DNA of 64,000 bases from positions 186,001-250,000 of the forward strand of contig VCJN01000544.1 of the NCBI GenBank assembly GCA_006384855.1. Reading direction: 5' to 3'. The translations under genes and the position numbers were made by a program. Shown one piece after another: positions 34,201 to 44,047 of this stretch. Position 1 is the first letter of the stretch; each line of letters starts with the position of its first letter. The notes under the pieces are model-generated. The model saw only the letters and a list, made by a program, of their open reading frames with translations. It did not search any database and was not told the origin of the DNA. This DNA is from Tetraselmis striata. Taxonomy: Eukaryota > Chlorophyta > Chlorodendrophyceae > Chlorodendrales > Chlorodendraceae.

Positions 34201-37100
34201 AGAAGTTGGAGAAGGCAGGCATCGTGGGCGAGATCGAGAGCCCTTATGCTGCACCAGTCATCGTGGCGCCGAAGAAGGACGAGCACGGCGCCTGGACCGA
34301 TCTCCGCTATGCGGTGGACTATCGTGGGCTCAACGAGCGTACCATCCGCGATCAATACCCATGCCCGACAGCGGATGAGCTCATGACGCGCATGGAGGGA
34401 GCTTCGCGATTCACCGCGACTGATTGCACGAAGGCGTTTCATCAGCGCCGAGTGTCGGATAAGCCGTCCGGACCCGATGGATTGTCAGCGCAGCAACGCC
34501 TCGCGTTCCATGCAGGCAATCGGCTGCTAACCTTCAAACGCATGCCCTTCGGACACAAGAACTGCGTGGCAGCATGGCAGCGCGTTGTGGATCAAGCGCT
34601 CGCTGGTTTGGACTTCGCAGTCGCCTTCGCGGACGATGTACTGATTTTCAGTCATGACGATGAGCAGGAGCACATGCGCCGTGTGCGCATTGTGTTTGAT
34701 CGACTCAAGGCCCGGGGAGTGCAGGTCTCTCCACCCAAGACACGGCTCGGACTGTCACGGGTGACTTTTCTTGGTCATATTGTCAGCGGTGCAGGCGTGG
34801 AGCCTATGGCTGACAAGGTGGAGGCCATCAACTCTCTTCCGGCGCCGAAGAATGTCAGTGATGTGCGCCATTTCCTCGGGATGGCCACCTACTACTGCCG
34901 TTTCTTGGAGAGCTTCTCGCTTGTGAAGGCACCTTTGACAGCGTTGACCAAGAAGGATGCGCCGTGGAAATGGGGCGCAGCCGAGCAGCAATCCTTCGAC
35001 GCCATCAAGGCCGTGCTGGTTTCGGCGCCGGTGCTGCGCCATCCTGATTGGCGTCGCCCGTTTGTGCTGCACACCGATTGGTCCCGAGCTGGAGTAGGAG
35101 CGTGCCTTTCGCAGGTGGACGACAATGGCGTGGAGTATGCCGTGTCTTTTGCGTCGCGCATGAACACCCCAGTGGAGGCAGACCTGTCTAGCTACGAGGG
35201 AGAGGTCGGCGCAGTCGTGTGGGCTGTTCAACGCTTCCGCTACTACCTGTATGGCAACCACTTCCAGCTCATCACTGACTGCAAGGCCATGGAGTGGCTG
35301 CGGACGACAGCAAGGCTGCGAGGCAAGCTTGCTAGGTGGAGCCTCATCCTTGCGGAGTACGACTTCAGTATCAAGCACCGTCCGGGCAAGGACAACACCG
35401 TGCCGGACTTGCTCAGTCGGCGTCCAATGCCAGCAGAGCCAGTAAGGGCCACCTCGGAAGCCGCCGGCACCGCCACTGCGATCGCCACTCAGAGGAGGTC
35501 GCCAGCCGCGCTGGCGGATGTGTCGGCTATGTTTGGTGGCTGCTCACCCAGCAAGTGCCTTGGAAGGACGCCCGCGCTACCCTCGGCACACGCAGCGTTT
35601 GCGACACAGTGTATCGCAATGGCCTTCACGGCAGGTGTCTACTCTAGCCAGGAGCTTCATTGGCCTACCCGGGACGTGTGGAGCAGCCCAGTGGCTATCT
35701 CTTACCTGCGAGGTGAGACCACGCCAGCCGACGTGTCAGTGGAGGTGTGGCAGCAGCTTGTGCGCCGCTGCGCCAAGTACAGCTGGCACAACGACAAGGT
35801 GTGGCTGCACACTGGAGACACTGCCCGTGAGGTGCCCAAGCCTGAAGAGCGACCGGACGCGATTCGCCGAGTGCACGCCAGCATCGGCCACCTTGGCCGG
35901 GACCGCACTTACCAAGTGTTGGCCCGCCACTTTGTATGGCCGGGCATGCACAAAGACGTCGGCGCCATGGTCAAGCAGTGCCGCGCCTGCGATCGCGTCA
36001 AAGCGTCGTTCAACCAGAAGCGCGATCGTCTCAAGCCCATGCCACTGTTTGGGCTCTTCTATCGCTTCAGCGTGGACTCAGCCGGACCGCTGCCGACTAG
36101 CAGCGAGGGCCACAAGTACGTGATCGTCATCGTGGAGCACTTCAGCAAGTGGATCGAGCTGGTGCCTGTCCGCGACCTCGAGGCGACTACGACTGCCAAA
36201 GCGTTCCATGAGCGCGTGTTGGCCCGTTATGGAGCACCAGTGGAGGTCGTCACAGACAATGGCACTGAATACCAAGGCGCGTTCCGCGAGCAGTTGGAGC
36301 GCCATGGCATTCAGCCCGTGGACATTCCGCCAGGGCATCCCCAAGCCAATGGCATGGCCGAGCGCATCGTTCAAGTCTTGAAGGTGGCACTTCGGAAAGT
36401 TGTGCCAACCCTCGGCACTGCCTCTTGGCACTCGTGGATGCCAGTGATCGAGTTTGGCTATCGTGTCAGCAAGCAAGCAACAACCGGCTACAGCCCGTAC
36501 TTTCTTCTGTTTGGCCGTGATCATGTGGCACCGGACCAGGTTCGCGCGCTACTGGAGGAGCCGGTCGACATGGACAACGACATTGCAGTCATCAACCTAA
36601 TCACACAGCGGGCTGATATGCTGAGGGCTGCCATGCCTAAGGCATTCGAGAGGGCGCTGCAAGCTCAACAGCGCGATGTGGTACGCTACCGCAAGGTTCG
36701 GCGCGGCGATGTGCAGCCTCGGCGCCACCGCTTCGAGATCGGCAGCTACGTCTACGTGGCGCAGCCCCCGCTCAACACCCTGGACGTCCGTACCGCCCGC
36801 ACCATCCTGCGTGTTGTGGAGATCTTGGAGTCCGGATGGCTGCGTTTGTCCGGATCCGATGGCAACGAGATTCAAGTGCACATGGACAACTGCGCGCCGT
36901 GCCACTTGTCCAACCTTGTGCCGGCGCGGTACGGCCGCGGCATGCCAGCATGCAAAGGTTGTGGCAGCGACAGCATTGCAGCCCCACGACTCATCTGTGA
37001 CAAGTGCCAAGCCATGTGGCATGTGGCGTGCGCCAAGGCAGAGTTACATCCTGGCGAGGAGTGGCTATGCCCGGACTGCGCGCCGCCACTACGCCGCTGA
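28299..37100 (+). CDS. Gag-Pol polyprotein of Ty3/gypsy element, with C-terminal PHD finger
   Basis: A single ORF of 2933 codons with no stop-codon or frameshift barrier between gag and pol. Order: helical Gag-like region (1-430); RGG/Gly-rich stretch (about 437-473); zinc knuckle C-x4-C-x3-H-x4-C (476-490); aspartic protease DTG (908-910); a long acidic and uncharacterised region (about 1030-1780); a hydrophobic segment (about 1790-1810). The reverse transcriptase begins near 1965, with FADD at 2110-2113. RNase H has Asp 2260. The integrase has an H/C zinc site (about 2525-2563) and catalytic D2593, D2653, E2688 (35-residue spacing). A C4HC3 PHD-type finger (2885-2928) ends the protein. The domain order protease-RT-RNase H-integrase is that of Metaviridae. 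All catalytic residues are present, so the copy may be active. The PHD finger stands where chromoviruses have a chromodomain. Confidence 0.98.
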   Translation: MSEGESPRQLRRRFTRSTGAPVATPLLEPERVLRQALRDAMAQRGGDPSAVGSGTPSRRRPPGSQHYTPNQIMGDLSAAEERIYEEREDARTIAGGLRKETTPRHERFDGATSIWTEWFSSFNANVLVPYALNKAPPRSAPRADGAGSSEGESTGPEWVFSPADSLQLLQEYVEINAVTMPIIGQWQKDTLRYQQRTLRFDPASGRIRVPSREDADAFHEFRYRRYVELFETKFNEAPKMRTRYDAYTREGFRETPASLAMTLRELKAHLPDLTWDKVNQKAFDVMTSVWRSIPALKQSLDAGFHQLKDIAVLRQSHEDRLDELAAEVERYEDIVRKDEIRMAEALTAAQHFAELTRASAPAAGGGRQHGTSTPEPVITWTMVNGRRVRAQLVVVKDTHQIRPLCEACTKARGRDIFHGANYRECANKFGSTMYVNDAAGGRGGRGGGRGAGRGGRGGHGGGRGDGGAPGGGRGPCWNAGCDGAHNFTECDKPITDPTLIARLKHNQRERERRLAYGQQRGWAMDVETGLSKLEMDLARKAGHMLTGRHDAHVDGAATSSTMADLEAMFSRILEKSQAAHGATGAMRLAVEVPDPFLDCVDTDDHGTLLHGASCVELPVRELREVFFGAPGRAQPVRADWTPESTVPRPRGRPAVLPPGSARNPELRMRQPGWDAQREQLTKQRPQGFEPAVEQEAPASYEGRRAGGAITSDMLDIRNQQLLQHLRTALQHAKFPGLPVAVVSDMTPEHAARWLEARNTALRGGLDTRDHMAVAWETVLQQAVRRFEATARLTWVDYTHLDLTRVFAAAVQSVYGLSLPRVSVPPLSLPSAEPQANIHPVDVVQHGVKPLESRRQLSATSSELQQLREVQRSAYPDYPEYDRHSAFYVDCKLTVIVIGGVRILMALLDTGCDYSGVHRRVVDRMKPGEADATLQSMSMQGIGGKMDMQRLVGRISYVINPDTDWERKFEWPSFAILEGDHLPDVILCTSVMAHLGMVIDVGGHTASYRPDPHDLSRHVDVPLKHHNMPKLQVPRRLPHATLAVLASDGPSPGLPSGVGGGEEPDAAANLTSSFSFNSRIELQPDNVGADAAVQLEQQDDDAELPELVADSDGEEDFVPCWVEEVPDHVANVIASCFTLRASPMDADSDSDEELPDLMEDSSDDDDGYVELTIMTQMEPEVETTLDSEPLAAGACYALRAEGPGVDNLQEHDCPSDDEELEDGTAMPLKEHEDEIPGWRELRRQRQAAGRLHLSGHTLERLALVRAVPHSTPELTYIIDLDRTGGKEGRAKQGLFLFAGMLSVLFTNLVDGYHYELIQIVDRMLRSVAHRQRLLRQLEWMHQRWPVQLPRKAFEKCFALSDELEHDVEHITAPAILRHLPELDELRAEPPGQDVSSMGTQHGLRGARTGVIVPLAEAMSELNCMLAKARGVKEYWAAPAQYGYVIENVIPAAPSRRSPEVQEFIDFMARVFGEPNAHHAHKCGDASLRSALWWTNTFTQHYYQAVQHEFERPPRETYAQIVERCSGGLLRAQVATPTRPGTMLGGLNVAGRRMIYAPKSVSTHNTRTQRLRPGGAPGSGMVEVVGIDPPQYRPSSAVMREACLLDRGYAGFYTRQELGFSEEEMVIAIGNVCAPTSVSVMNRCAVAYAHERRHQHMLQAVCAATIEKDAPAGAAVEDHLVNTQELRAAQHELRRSTAAAVEAEMEHAINMATLKQGTRVKPPDNPRTAARVTKAGRRWLEEQRQATRATEREVAKARRRVLAADHAARVVAGDHKAAKPRPRRGRAATGRKTVSAALTLLMWLALLGPACFVAAGVGSRAGAGLMADVFGGAQERPAWATSHVDGVDHKAAADGWSRRSQAALVKCYAAYANEKHLGKESPTVKVTSKLINPKDSKQPHHWAISADWKDKEGFAALMDSDPGWYAWGLDDLRAVDAEPYDFQLVDYNPVFKRQYHLAHREQEWANDWVKKLEKAGIVGEIESPYAAPVIVAPKKDEHGAWTDLRYAVDYRGLNERTIRDQYPCPTADELMTRMEGASRFTATDCTKAFHQRRVSDKPSGPDGLSAQQRLAFHAGNRLLTFKRMPFGHKNCVAAWQRVVDQALAGLDFAVAFADDVLIFSHDDEQEHMRRVRIVFDRLKARGVQVSPPKTRLGLSRVTFLGHIVSGAGVEPMADKVEAINSLPAPKNVSDVRHFLGMATYYCRFLESFSLVKAPLTALTKKDAPWKWGAAEQQSFDAIKAVLVSAPVLRHPDWRRPFVLHTDWSRAGVGACLSQVDDNGVEYAVSFASRMNTPVEADLSSYEGEVGAVVWAVQRFRYYLYGNHFQLITDCKAMEWLRTTARLRGKLARWSLILAEYDFSIKHRPGKDNTVPDLLSRRPMPAEPVRATSEAAGTATAIATQRRSPAALADVSAMFGGCSPSKCLGRTPALPSAHAAFATQCIAMAFTAGVYSSQELHWPTRDVWSSPVAISYLRGETTPADVSVEVWQQLVRRCAKYSWHNDKVWLHTGDTAREVPKPEERPDAIRRVHASIGHLGRDRTYQVLARHFVWPGMHKDVGAMVKQCRACDRVKASFNQKRDRLKPMPLFGLFYRFSVDSAGPLPTSSEGHKYVIVIVEHFSKWIELVPVRDLEATTTAKAFHERVLARYGAPVEVVTDNGTEYQGAFREQLERHGIQPVDIPPGHPQANGMAERIVQVLKVALRKVVPTLGTASWHSWMPVIEFGYRVSKQATTGYSPYFLLFGRDHVAPDQVRALLEEPVDMDNDIAVINLITQRADMLRAAMPKAFERALQAQQRDVVRYRKVRRGDVQPRRHRFEIGSYVYVAQPPLNTLDVRTARTILRVVEILESGWLRLSGSDGNEIQVHMDNCAPCHLSNLVPARYGRGMPACKGCGSDSIAAPRLICDKCQAMWHVACAKAELHPGEEWLCPDCAPPLRR

Positions 37101-37216
37101 CGCTGCAGCATAATATGCTGCCACCCTACAAGCCATCTTCAAATCATCAGTCATCATCATCTTTTCTTCATGTCGTCAGCCGCGCACTTCCGTCTTGGAC
37201 TCAACACCTGTGGAGT

Positions 37217-37230
37217 TGAGTGGGGGGGAG
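37217..37230 (+). other. Polypurine tract
   Basis: TGAGTGGGGGGGAG directly precedes the first copy of the 61-bp segment rather than the LTR proper. Plus-strand priming here would place the start of U3 at about 37229-37231. Confidence 0.75.
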
Positions 37231-37289
37231 TATGCAGTGCGGCGCCGACAGTTTACCATCACCACCCCATTTCTCTTTTTCCTGCGACA
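37229..37289 (+). repeat. 61-bp segment, copy 1
   Basis: Identical to 38347-38407. It lies between the polypurine tract and the shared LTR body; with the next two bases it forms the palindrome GACAATTGTC (37286-37295). Confidence 0.95.
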
Positions 37290-37291
37290 AT

Positions 37292-38346
37292 TGTCACAGC
37301 GTACAACGTTTCAGCGTACGCATGCGCGCGTACAGGGACTTGCTTACTTGGCATACCGGCGAATACTCGTCGCCTGTCATACGGGTATCAATTTTAGTAC
37401 TTGCAGTACTGCGTTGTATGTGTATGCCTGATGTCCAAGCGAGCAGTCACCCATGGCGCAACGACCAACTGTCTGTCGCTCAGCTCTCACACCTAGAACC
37501 ACCGACAGACCTAGGGCCCGTACCAACGGCTAACTGCCGCCAACCACGGCGCCCGTGCAAACCAATAGCGCGTGGGAAGGCCTAGGGGCTTAGTCGGCTC
37601 GCGCGCCCGCGGGATGCTTTAGCATCCTGTCGGCGCGCTGCCCGCCCACTCTTTGGCTTTCCAAACGTCTCATCCCACCCATCTTGTAACCACGCTACTA
37701 CACCACAAACACCTCGACTCTGTGCACATCACACCTGCACGTGCCTCGTCTATTGCTATCCATCAAGGGCAGTACAACCTGCTGTCGAGCTGCGAGTGAT
37801 ATCGCGCAGCAAGCAACGGTGGTGAGTCGCGGTTACACCTGTGTTGTTTGCGTCGTGACGCCCGTCTTGCTTTTACCTCCTGTGAACCCGTCGTACCGAC
37901 TGCCTGGACTTGTCGACCGACCGACCGACCGACCGATTAGCGTACCGAACGTGCCTGATCAGCACTGGCTTGCTTGTTGCCATATGCGAGCAGTCGGTAC
38001 TGCGCGTCGTCGTCGTCGAGTCGTGTCGTGATACCGTACGCGTACGCATTTGCGCGCGTGCGGGCACTCGTAGTCCATTCGCGAGAGGCATGTCGTGCGG
38101 CACAGGGTGAGGAGTGCTTGACGTATTTCGCGTCGATCGACCACACACACACACACCTCTGTCACGCCGAGTAACCAAGCAACTCGCACGCGTGTGTAGT
38201 GCCGGCCAATAGGGCCGATGGCACTGTGAGACGTACTTCTACTGGAGTCATAGGAACCGAGGCCAAGAGTCAGCAAGTCTTAGACAGAGACTTAGAGGCC
38301 AGGACACGTACATAAGACCACATGCCTAAGAGTCTGTTAGGCGATC
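37292..38346 (+). repeat. 3' LTR of the Ty3-like element
   Basis: 1055 bp matching 26858-27912. It is preceded and followed by identical 61-bp segments; the last of these forms the element's right end. Confidence 0.95.
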
Positions 38347-38407
38347 AGTATGCAGTGCGGCGCCGACAGTTTACCATCACCACCCCATTTCTCTTTTTCC
38401 TGCGACA
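38347..38407 (+). repeat. 61-bp segment, copy 2 (right end of element)
   Basis: Identical to 37229-37289; ends GACA next to the CAAC duplication. Confidence 0.95.
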
Positions 38408-38411
38408 CAAC

Positions 38412-38788
38412 CCTGATATGTACCCGTAGGGTGCTGGCTGAGCTCAAATTCCTGCAATGTGATGATAACGGGCAATGAGGATGACGAAAGAGTCGCTGAA
38501 GGGAAAATGATGCCGGAAATGACGGGGCCCAGTGCAATAAGAGTGTAAGATGGGCCACGCACAGCGCCACTAGGACAAACGGGATTCCTTCATTCCAGCC
38601 ATGCAGTCTTGGGGATGGTTGAATATGTTAAATGTGCCCTGGGGCCTGAGCAATTGCACGCGACTCCTACCCAGAAGGTTGAGGAGGGTTGCTGAGGAAT
38701 AGAGCGCGTAGCCTAGTTGTGCTTCTAGGGGGTGCTGGCCTGGGAGGATTGTGTTTGTCTGGACATGGCTGGACGACATACACGCGCG
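38412..38788. other. Short intergenic stretch
   Basis: Between the retrotransposon and the end of the KNL1-like gene. No gene recognised; it presumably holds the 3' UTR of the minus-strand gene. Confidence 0.5.
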
Positions 38789-41700
38789 CTATGTAGACAA
38801 GGGACTAGCGGAAGCCAGGGCGCCAAGCGCGTTGCAGAGCTGCTGCAGGCGGCCAAACTGCTCCGGCACTGCGGCAGCGACGCCAAGCACAGCGTCGGGC
38901 GTGAGGCTGTGCTTGCCAGGCAGCTGCACTCGCGGCGCCAGCTCAAGCGGGCCAGCAGGGTAGGACGGCGGGACAGCCAGCGCGGCAGTGAAGAGGCACT
39001 CGGCGTCCAGGTCCATAAAGCGCAACTCCACGGTGGCACCGTCGGGCGACAGCGCCACGCCGCTCAGCGCCGGAACTTGCAGCCGCAGGGCAGCCAGGTC
39101 CTGCAGGAAGCACTGCAGGCGGGACATGGCGGCGGAGAGATCCTGGTAGAGGCACACGGGGAGGGGGGGGGGGGGGGGGGGTTCAGTCATCATACGCACA
39201 GCGCGGACTCTAATCCATAATCTATTCACACTGATTAAACCTCAGCCCCAATTATTGTTTATGACCAGCTTCGAAATGGACACAATTGTCGACTCTTTGT
39301 TGCTATTATTTCGTTTCATCCGCCCCCTCTCACTCAGGTACCTGTACAACCTCCTGGCGCAGTTCAGGCTGCATGAGGCCGCAACGGAAATGAAATTCCA
39401 CCCGTGGCAGATTTCAGCACGGCAAGCTATATTTTTGGAATGCAGCATAGTAAATCTCCAGCTCAGAATAAATAGGCGCGAAGCAGCCCATCAGTTCATG
39501 CGAGGTGTGAACTAAACGGATGCGGTGTTCGCACCTGCAGGAACTCGCGCGCCTCGGCAGCGGTGACCCACGTCCAGCGCCCCATGGCATGGCCGACATC
39601 CACGCTCTCCACCGGTAGCGGTAGCGCCGGCGCCGGCAGCCCAGCACCTGCGCACGCAAAGCGCGCCGCAACAGCGAGCTGCTCCACTGGATGGGTGCTG
39701 CTCCTGCTGGGCGGCAGCAGCTCCAGCGCGCCGTGCACGCCGTCGGAAGCGAGACGCATCTGGAAGCGCGCCAGCGAGGAGAAACGCATGACGACTTCGC
39801 CCGAGGACAGTCCCGACAAGGTGTCCGTGGCGCCTTCGAGACGCCAGCCCGCCAGGCCCTGCGCAGAGACGGCAGTCGGTAAGTAATTTGAGAAGCAAAA
39901 CAACGTTGTTTTAAAACGAGAACTGCGGCGACTCGGACGGTGCCAGCGGTCGCCGAATAAACAACACCACGCGGTCCCTGGCCGTACCTGCGCAATCTCG
40001 AGTCGCTCGTCGTTGGCGAGCAACTCCCGCGCCGACACTTCCGGAGCGGGCGAGGAGGAGGCGTCCTTGGCGGCCTTCCACCGGCCGACCAGCTCCTCAC
40101 GTTGTCGGCCCAAAGACTCGAGCCGCCGGCGCAGCCCCTCCACACGCCCCTCCAGGCCGCCGGCGCGCTCGTCGAGCTCACGCACCGCCGCGGCCTTGCG
40201 CTCAAGAATCGCCGCCTTGGACTCGGCGGCGGGCTCGTTCTCCGGTGCGGTGGACGCCTCCCGCTCCGCCGCCATGTCGGCGCGCGCTGTGGCCGCGTGC
40301 GCGCGAACAGCTTCAAGGAGCTCCCCCATCATGGCGCTGTTGGCAGCGGCAAACTGCACGTCCTGCTGTAGAATTTGGTGGTTCTCCTGTAACTGCTTGC
40401 CCAGCTCGAGCTCGCGCTCCACGCGCCAATGCTTCCACCTCTGCACGCTCCGCGATCGACAGGCCGCCTTGAGGCCAGCGAGCGAAGTCTTGATAGCGCT
40501 TGCCTCCTCCTCGCCAGCAAGCTGAAGGCGGCGAAACACCTCGGGATTGGCGGCATCCAGCTGCGCCTCCTTTGCAGAGATCCCGCGCTTCCGCGAGTCC
40601 ACCTCCGCATTAAGGATGGCAAGCCGGCTCTCTTGCTCCTCAAGCTCCGCTGTCGTCAGACACATCAGCTTGTATGCCTCCGCCAGGTCCTACAGACAGC
40701 GATACGTTGAACTGAATATATAATGTACAATAAACGCTGGGCTTACCACTTAACAAAAATGGATTATGTATGGTAATACCTTGTTGACTCATACATGAAG
40801 GATAACATGTAATTCCATCATAAACAAAGTGTACAGCATAATGCTGCTGCCAGGACCTGGGAACTGGCTCGCACAGCTGCGCGAAGTGAATTCTGATCAT
40901 CTGGGAATGGCAATGAGCTCACCTGGGGTGGCGGGTCGCGTGCGAGGCCATCTGCCAGAAGGCCCACGCCGCTTGTGCCGCGGCGTAGCCGATCAAGGAA
41001 GCGGACATCCGCAAGGTTGAGGAACGATTTGAAGGTGATCGGGACCGCGGTGGTAGTGAGTGAGCCGCTGGGTGTTGCTGCCGCGATGGCGGCGAGTCCA
41101 AACGGCGCGGGCGCAGGCGAAGGGAAAGCGCACGCGCCTTGCTTTGCTTGCGACTGCGGCGTAATGGCTGCAAATAGGCTTGGCGCGGCATAACTTTGCC
41201 CTGGCGGCGTACGGGCCAGCTTTGGGCCTCCGACGATCTCCATGGCCACTGGTACTGCGGCGGCCAGCGACGCTGTGGCTGGAGGAGCAGCGTTGTTCTT
41301 GTCCGTGCCGACATCCATTGGTTCAGCGTCGACGACCTCGGCCGGCGGCGTTCTCGCCAGCTTGGGCCCACCAGGGAATGACTGTGGGCTCGTCTGCTAC
41401 CTCAGGCGCTTCTGATTGCATGCCGGGCGGCGTCCTCGCAAGCTTGGGTCCGCCTGGGATACTAACAGGCTCGGCCGGCTCAGGTGCGCCTTGATCAGCC
41501 TGGGGTGGCGTCCTCGTGAGCTTGGGGCCGCCAGGGACGGTGGCGGGGTCGGCCAACGCCGGCGCAGCGAGTGCCTCATGCTTGGGCTGCCTTTCGCGCT
41601 TACCGGCCGCATCTGGCTTCGGCTTGAGGCTCTGCAGCTGCCCCGCCAGCGCCTGTGGGTGGGTCGCCAAGCTTCGGTCACTCAAAAGGGAAATACCCCT

Positions 41701-42407
41701 AAACAGCACGTTATCCCAACAAGGTGACAATAGGCGTACCTGAAAGGTGCCCTCTAGCTCTGCCAGAGACTCTGCACGGCTCACAGGAAGTGCGCGTCCA
41801 AGGGGCTTGGGATCTTCCTGTGGATCTGTTGAAACCAGGTCAGCGGGTTGCAGGTCTGGCGGCGGCTTGGACGGTGTGGGGATGTTCCCGAAGTCCGCTA
41901 GCCGCTGCGTTGGGGAAGAGGCGCCGTTGAGGGGGCTGTCATTGGCGCCGTCCAGTGCGACGCCAAAGGCCGAGTCGAGTCGGAGCTCGCCCTGCGAGGG
42001 ATGCCTGTCTGCTTCATTGGGGCGGTCGGCTTTGGAACCACCTGACAGCGACAGCGGTACAAGGCCATCGGCCTCGCAAGCAACGTAAGCCTGGGGTGTG
42101 ATGGACGGCGCAGCTGCGGTCTCCGGCTTCGGCTCGGTGCCACCGGTGCTGCTCGCAGCGAGGAGGGCAGTGGTCGCGCCGCACGTGATGGTGCGGTTGC
42201 CGTTGACGCGCGAACCCCCTGACAGGGATAGCGGAACCATTGAGTCGCTGAAGCCAAATGCGGAAGGCGTCTTGGTATTGAAACCGCCGAGGTCTCCCGC
42301 ATCCGGCGTCAGATCATCATCGATCAGCAAGCGCGTGGTCGCTCCTGCGGGGACACAGCAGCGCCGAGCTGTGAGCAAAGGATGTGTGTGTTTGTGGGGG
42401 AGGGAAA

Positions 42408-42439
<32 letters not shown>

Positions 42440-44009
42440 CGAAGCATGTCGCCTCGCGGTGAGGAGTGGTACAAAACGACGATTGTTACAACGCACCGGC
42501 GTCCAGGCATCCCGTTGGCGTCCCTGCCACGCTGAAGGTCATCTCTGCGGCAGGCGCCACGGGAGCTGCAAAGCTTGTGCGCCGCGGACGTGGCGGCTTG
42601 AGTCCGCTGTTGATCACCGCCAGCGGGGCGGGTGCCGCCGCAGGTGCAGGCGTGACGACCGCGCAGGCGACGTCGTCAGAAACCCCTGCGTCTGCCTGCG
42701 GCTTAATCTCAACCTCCGCAGCGGCCGCCTCTGGCCCCTGGTCCGCAGTAACTGTAGGAGCAGGGTTCTCCTCAACATGGACGGCCTGCTAGGAGTCACC
42801 CAGGGACGGCCGCATCTGGGCGTTAGGTTTACTGAACAGACATGTCACATTGGCACAGGCTAGTCAGAGCCCAGACGCACCTCAGCTCCGGCGTCCGCAG
42901 CACTGGTGCCAGTGATGTCCATGTCCACATCCTGCTCCGGATCGGTCAACCCCTCTAGCTCATTCTGCGGCACGGGGTTCTCCTCCTCTTCCTCATCTGA
43001 CATCAGATAGCCCAGGCGGATCTTCCTGGTGATCTCACCCGTGCCAGCCTCCGTGCCGTACACATGCCGCCAGGTGACATCGCCCATCAGGTGCCGTGCT
43101 GCACAGCACCAGCACACCGTCCCCAAAGTGAGATGCAAGCCGGGGCGGACCCGCCAGCCCCTTCGATTGCACGACCTCACTCACAGCGGCCGCACCGTTC
43201 ACTTCCAGATCGATGTCCAGCGTGTCGTCCTGGCCAGGCACGATGCCCCAGCGCTCACGCTGCGCCTGCACAGCGGGCACCTGCGCCACGGGCTCGTCAT
43301 CTTCGGGCGCCTCCGCCTCTTCCGCCACGCTGTCTTCCTCCACAGCCTCCGCGCCCCATGCAGGGTGCGCGCCGCGCTCCCAGATCTTGCTGTAGCCCAT
43401 CGTCATCTCATCCGCCAGCCGGGCGGTGGTGCCGCCGGGTGGTACCCGCCCGGTCGCGCCGGAGCTGATGTCCATGTCCACGTCAGTGGTGTTTCGCATG
43501 CTTGAGGCGCCGCCGTCAGTGACATCGTCATTGCGCTCCGACGGCGCAGTGAGCGGCGTGATGGCCCCGATGGATCGCAGCCCTGCACGCCCAAGTACCA
43601 GCCGCTTGTTCAGATCCAGATGTCTCAAAACCCTGAAGCTCATTGCCGGCTTCAGACAGGCACCACGCCAGGACGAAACGTCAAATATATTTCAATGACT
43701 GTCGCAAACCCACAATGGTATCAGAAACATGCCAACAAGTCGATTCATCTGCAGAGCGGACAACGTTTTGTTTGAGACGCGGGGATGTCGGGAAGGGGCG
43801 GGCACAGCGCGTAGTAGTGTTGTAAACCAGACATCGCGTATATCGCCGGCTACGTCAAGCATGGGGTCGTACTGTGTTGCCCCTAGCTACCCCGGCTAAT
43901 GTGATGGGCAATGCCAATGCCATTAACTTGGCTTGGATGGCGCTTCTGCGAAGAGCCTGCATTAGCTTCAGGGAACACACCCTGCCTGGGATTCAGGGTT
44001 GGCAGGGAA

Positions 44010-44047
<38 letters not shown>

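Larger units (their letters stand above)
26858..38407 (+). mobile_element. Ty3/gypsy LTR retrotransposon, 11.5 kb, apparently intact
   Basis: The element starts TGTC and ends GACA and is flanked by CAAC (26854-26857 and 38408-38411; a 5-bp ACAAC duplication is also possible because the last A is ambiguous). It contains two 1055-bp LTR copies with three differences noticed, a primer-binding region, a leader, one uninterrupted gag-pol ORF, a polypurine tract, and a 61-bp segment repeated on both sides of the 3' LTR. The uninterrupted ORF and near-identical LTRs indicate a recent insertion. The end structure is anomalous (see findings). Confidence 0.97.
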
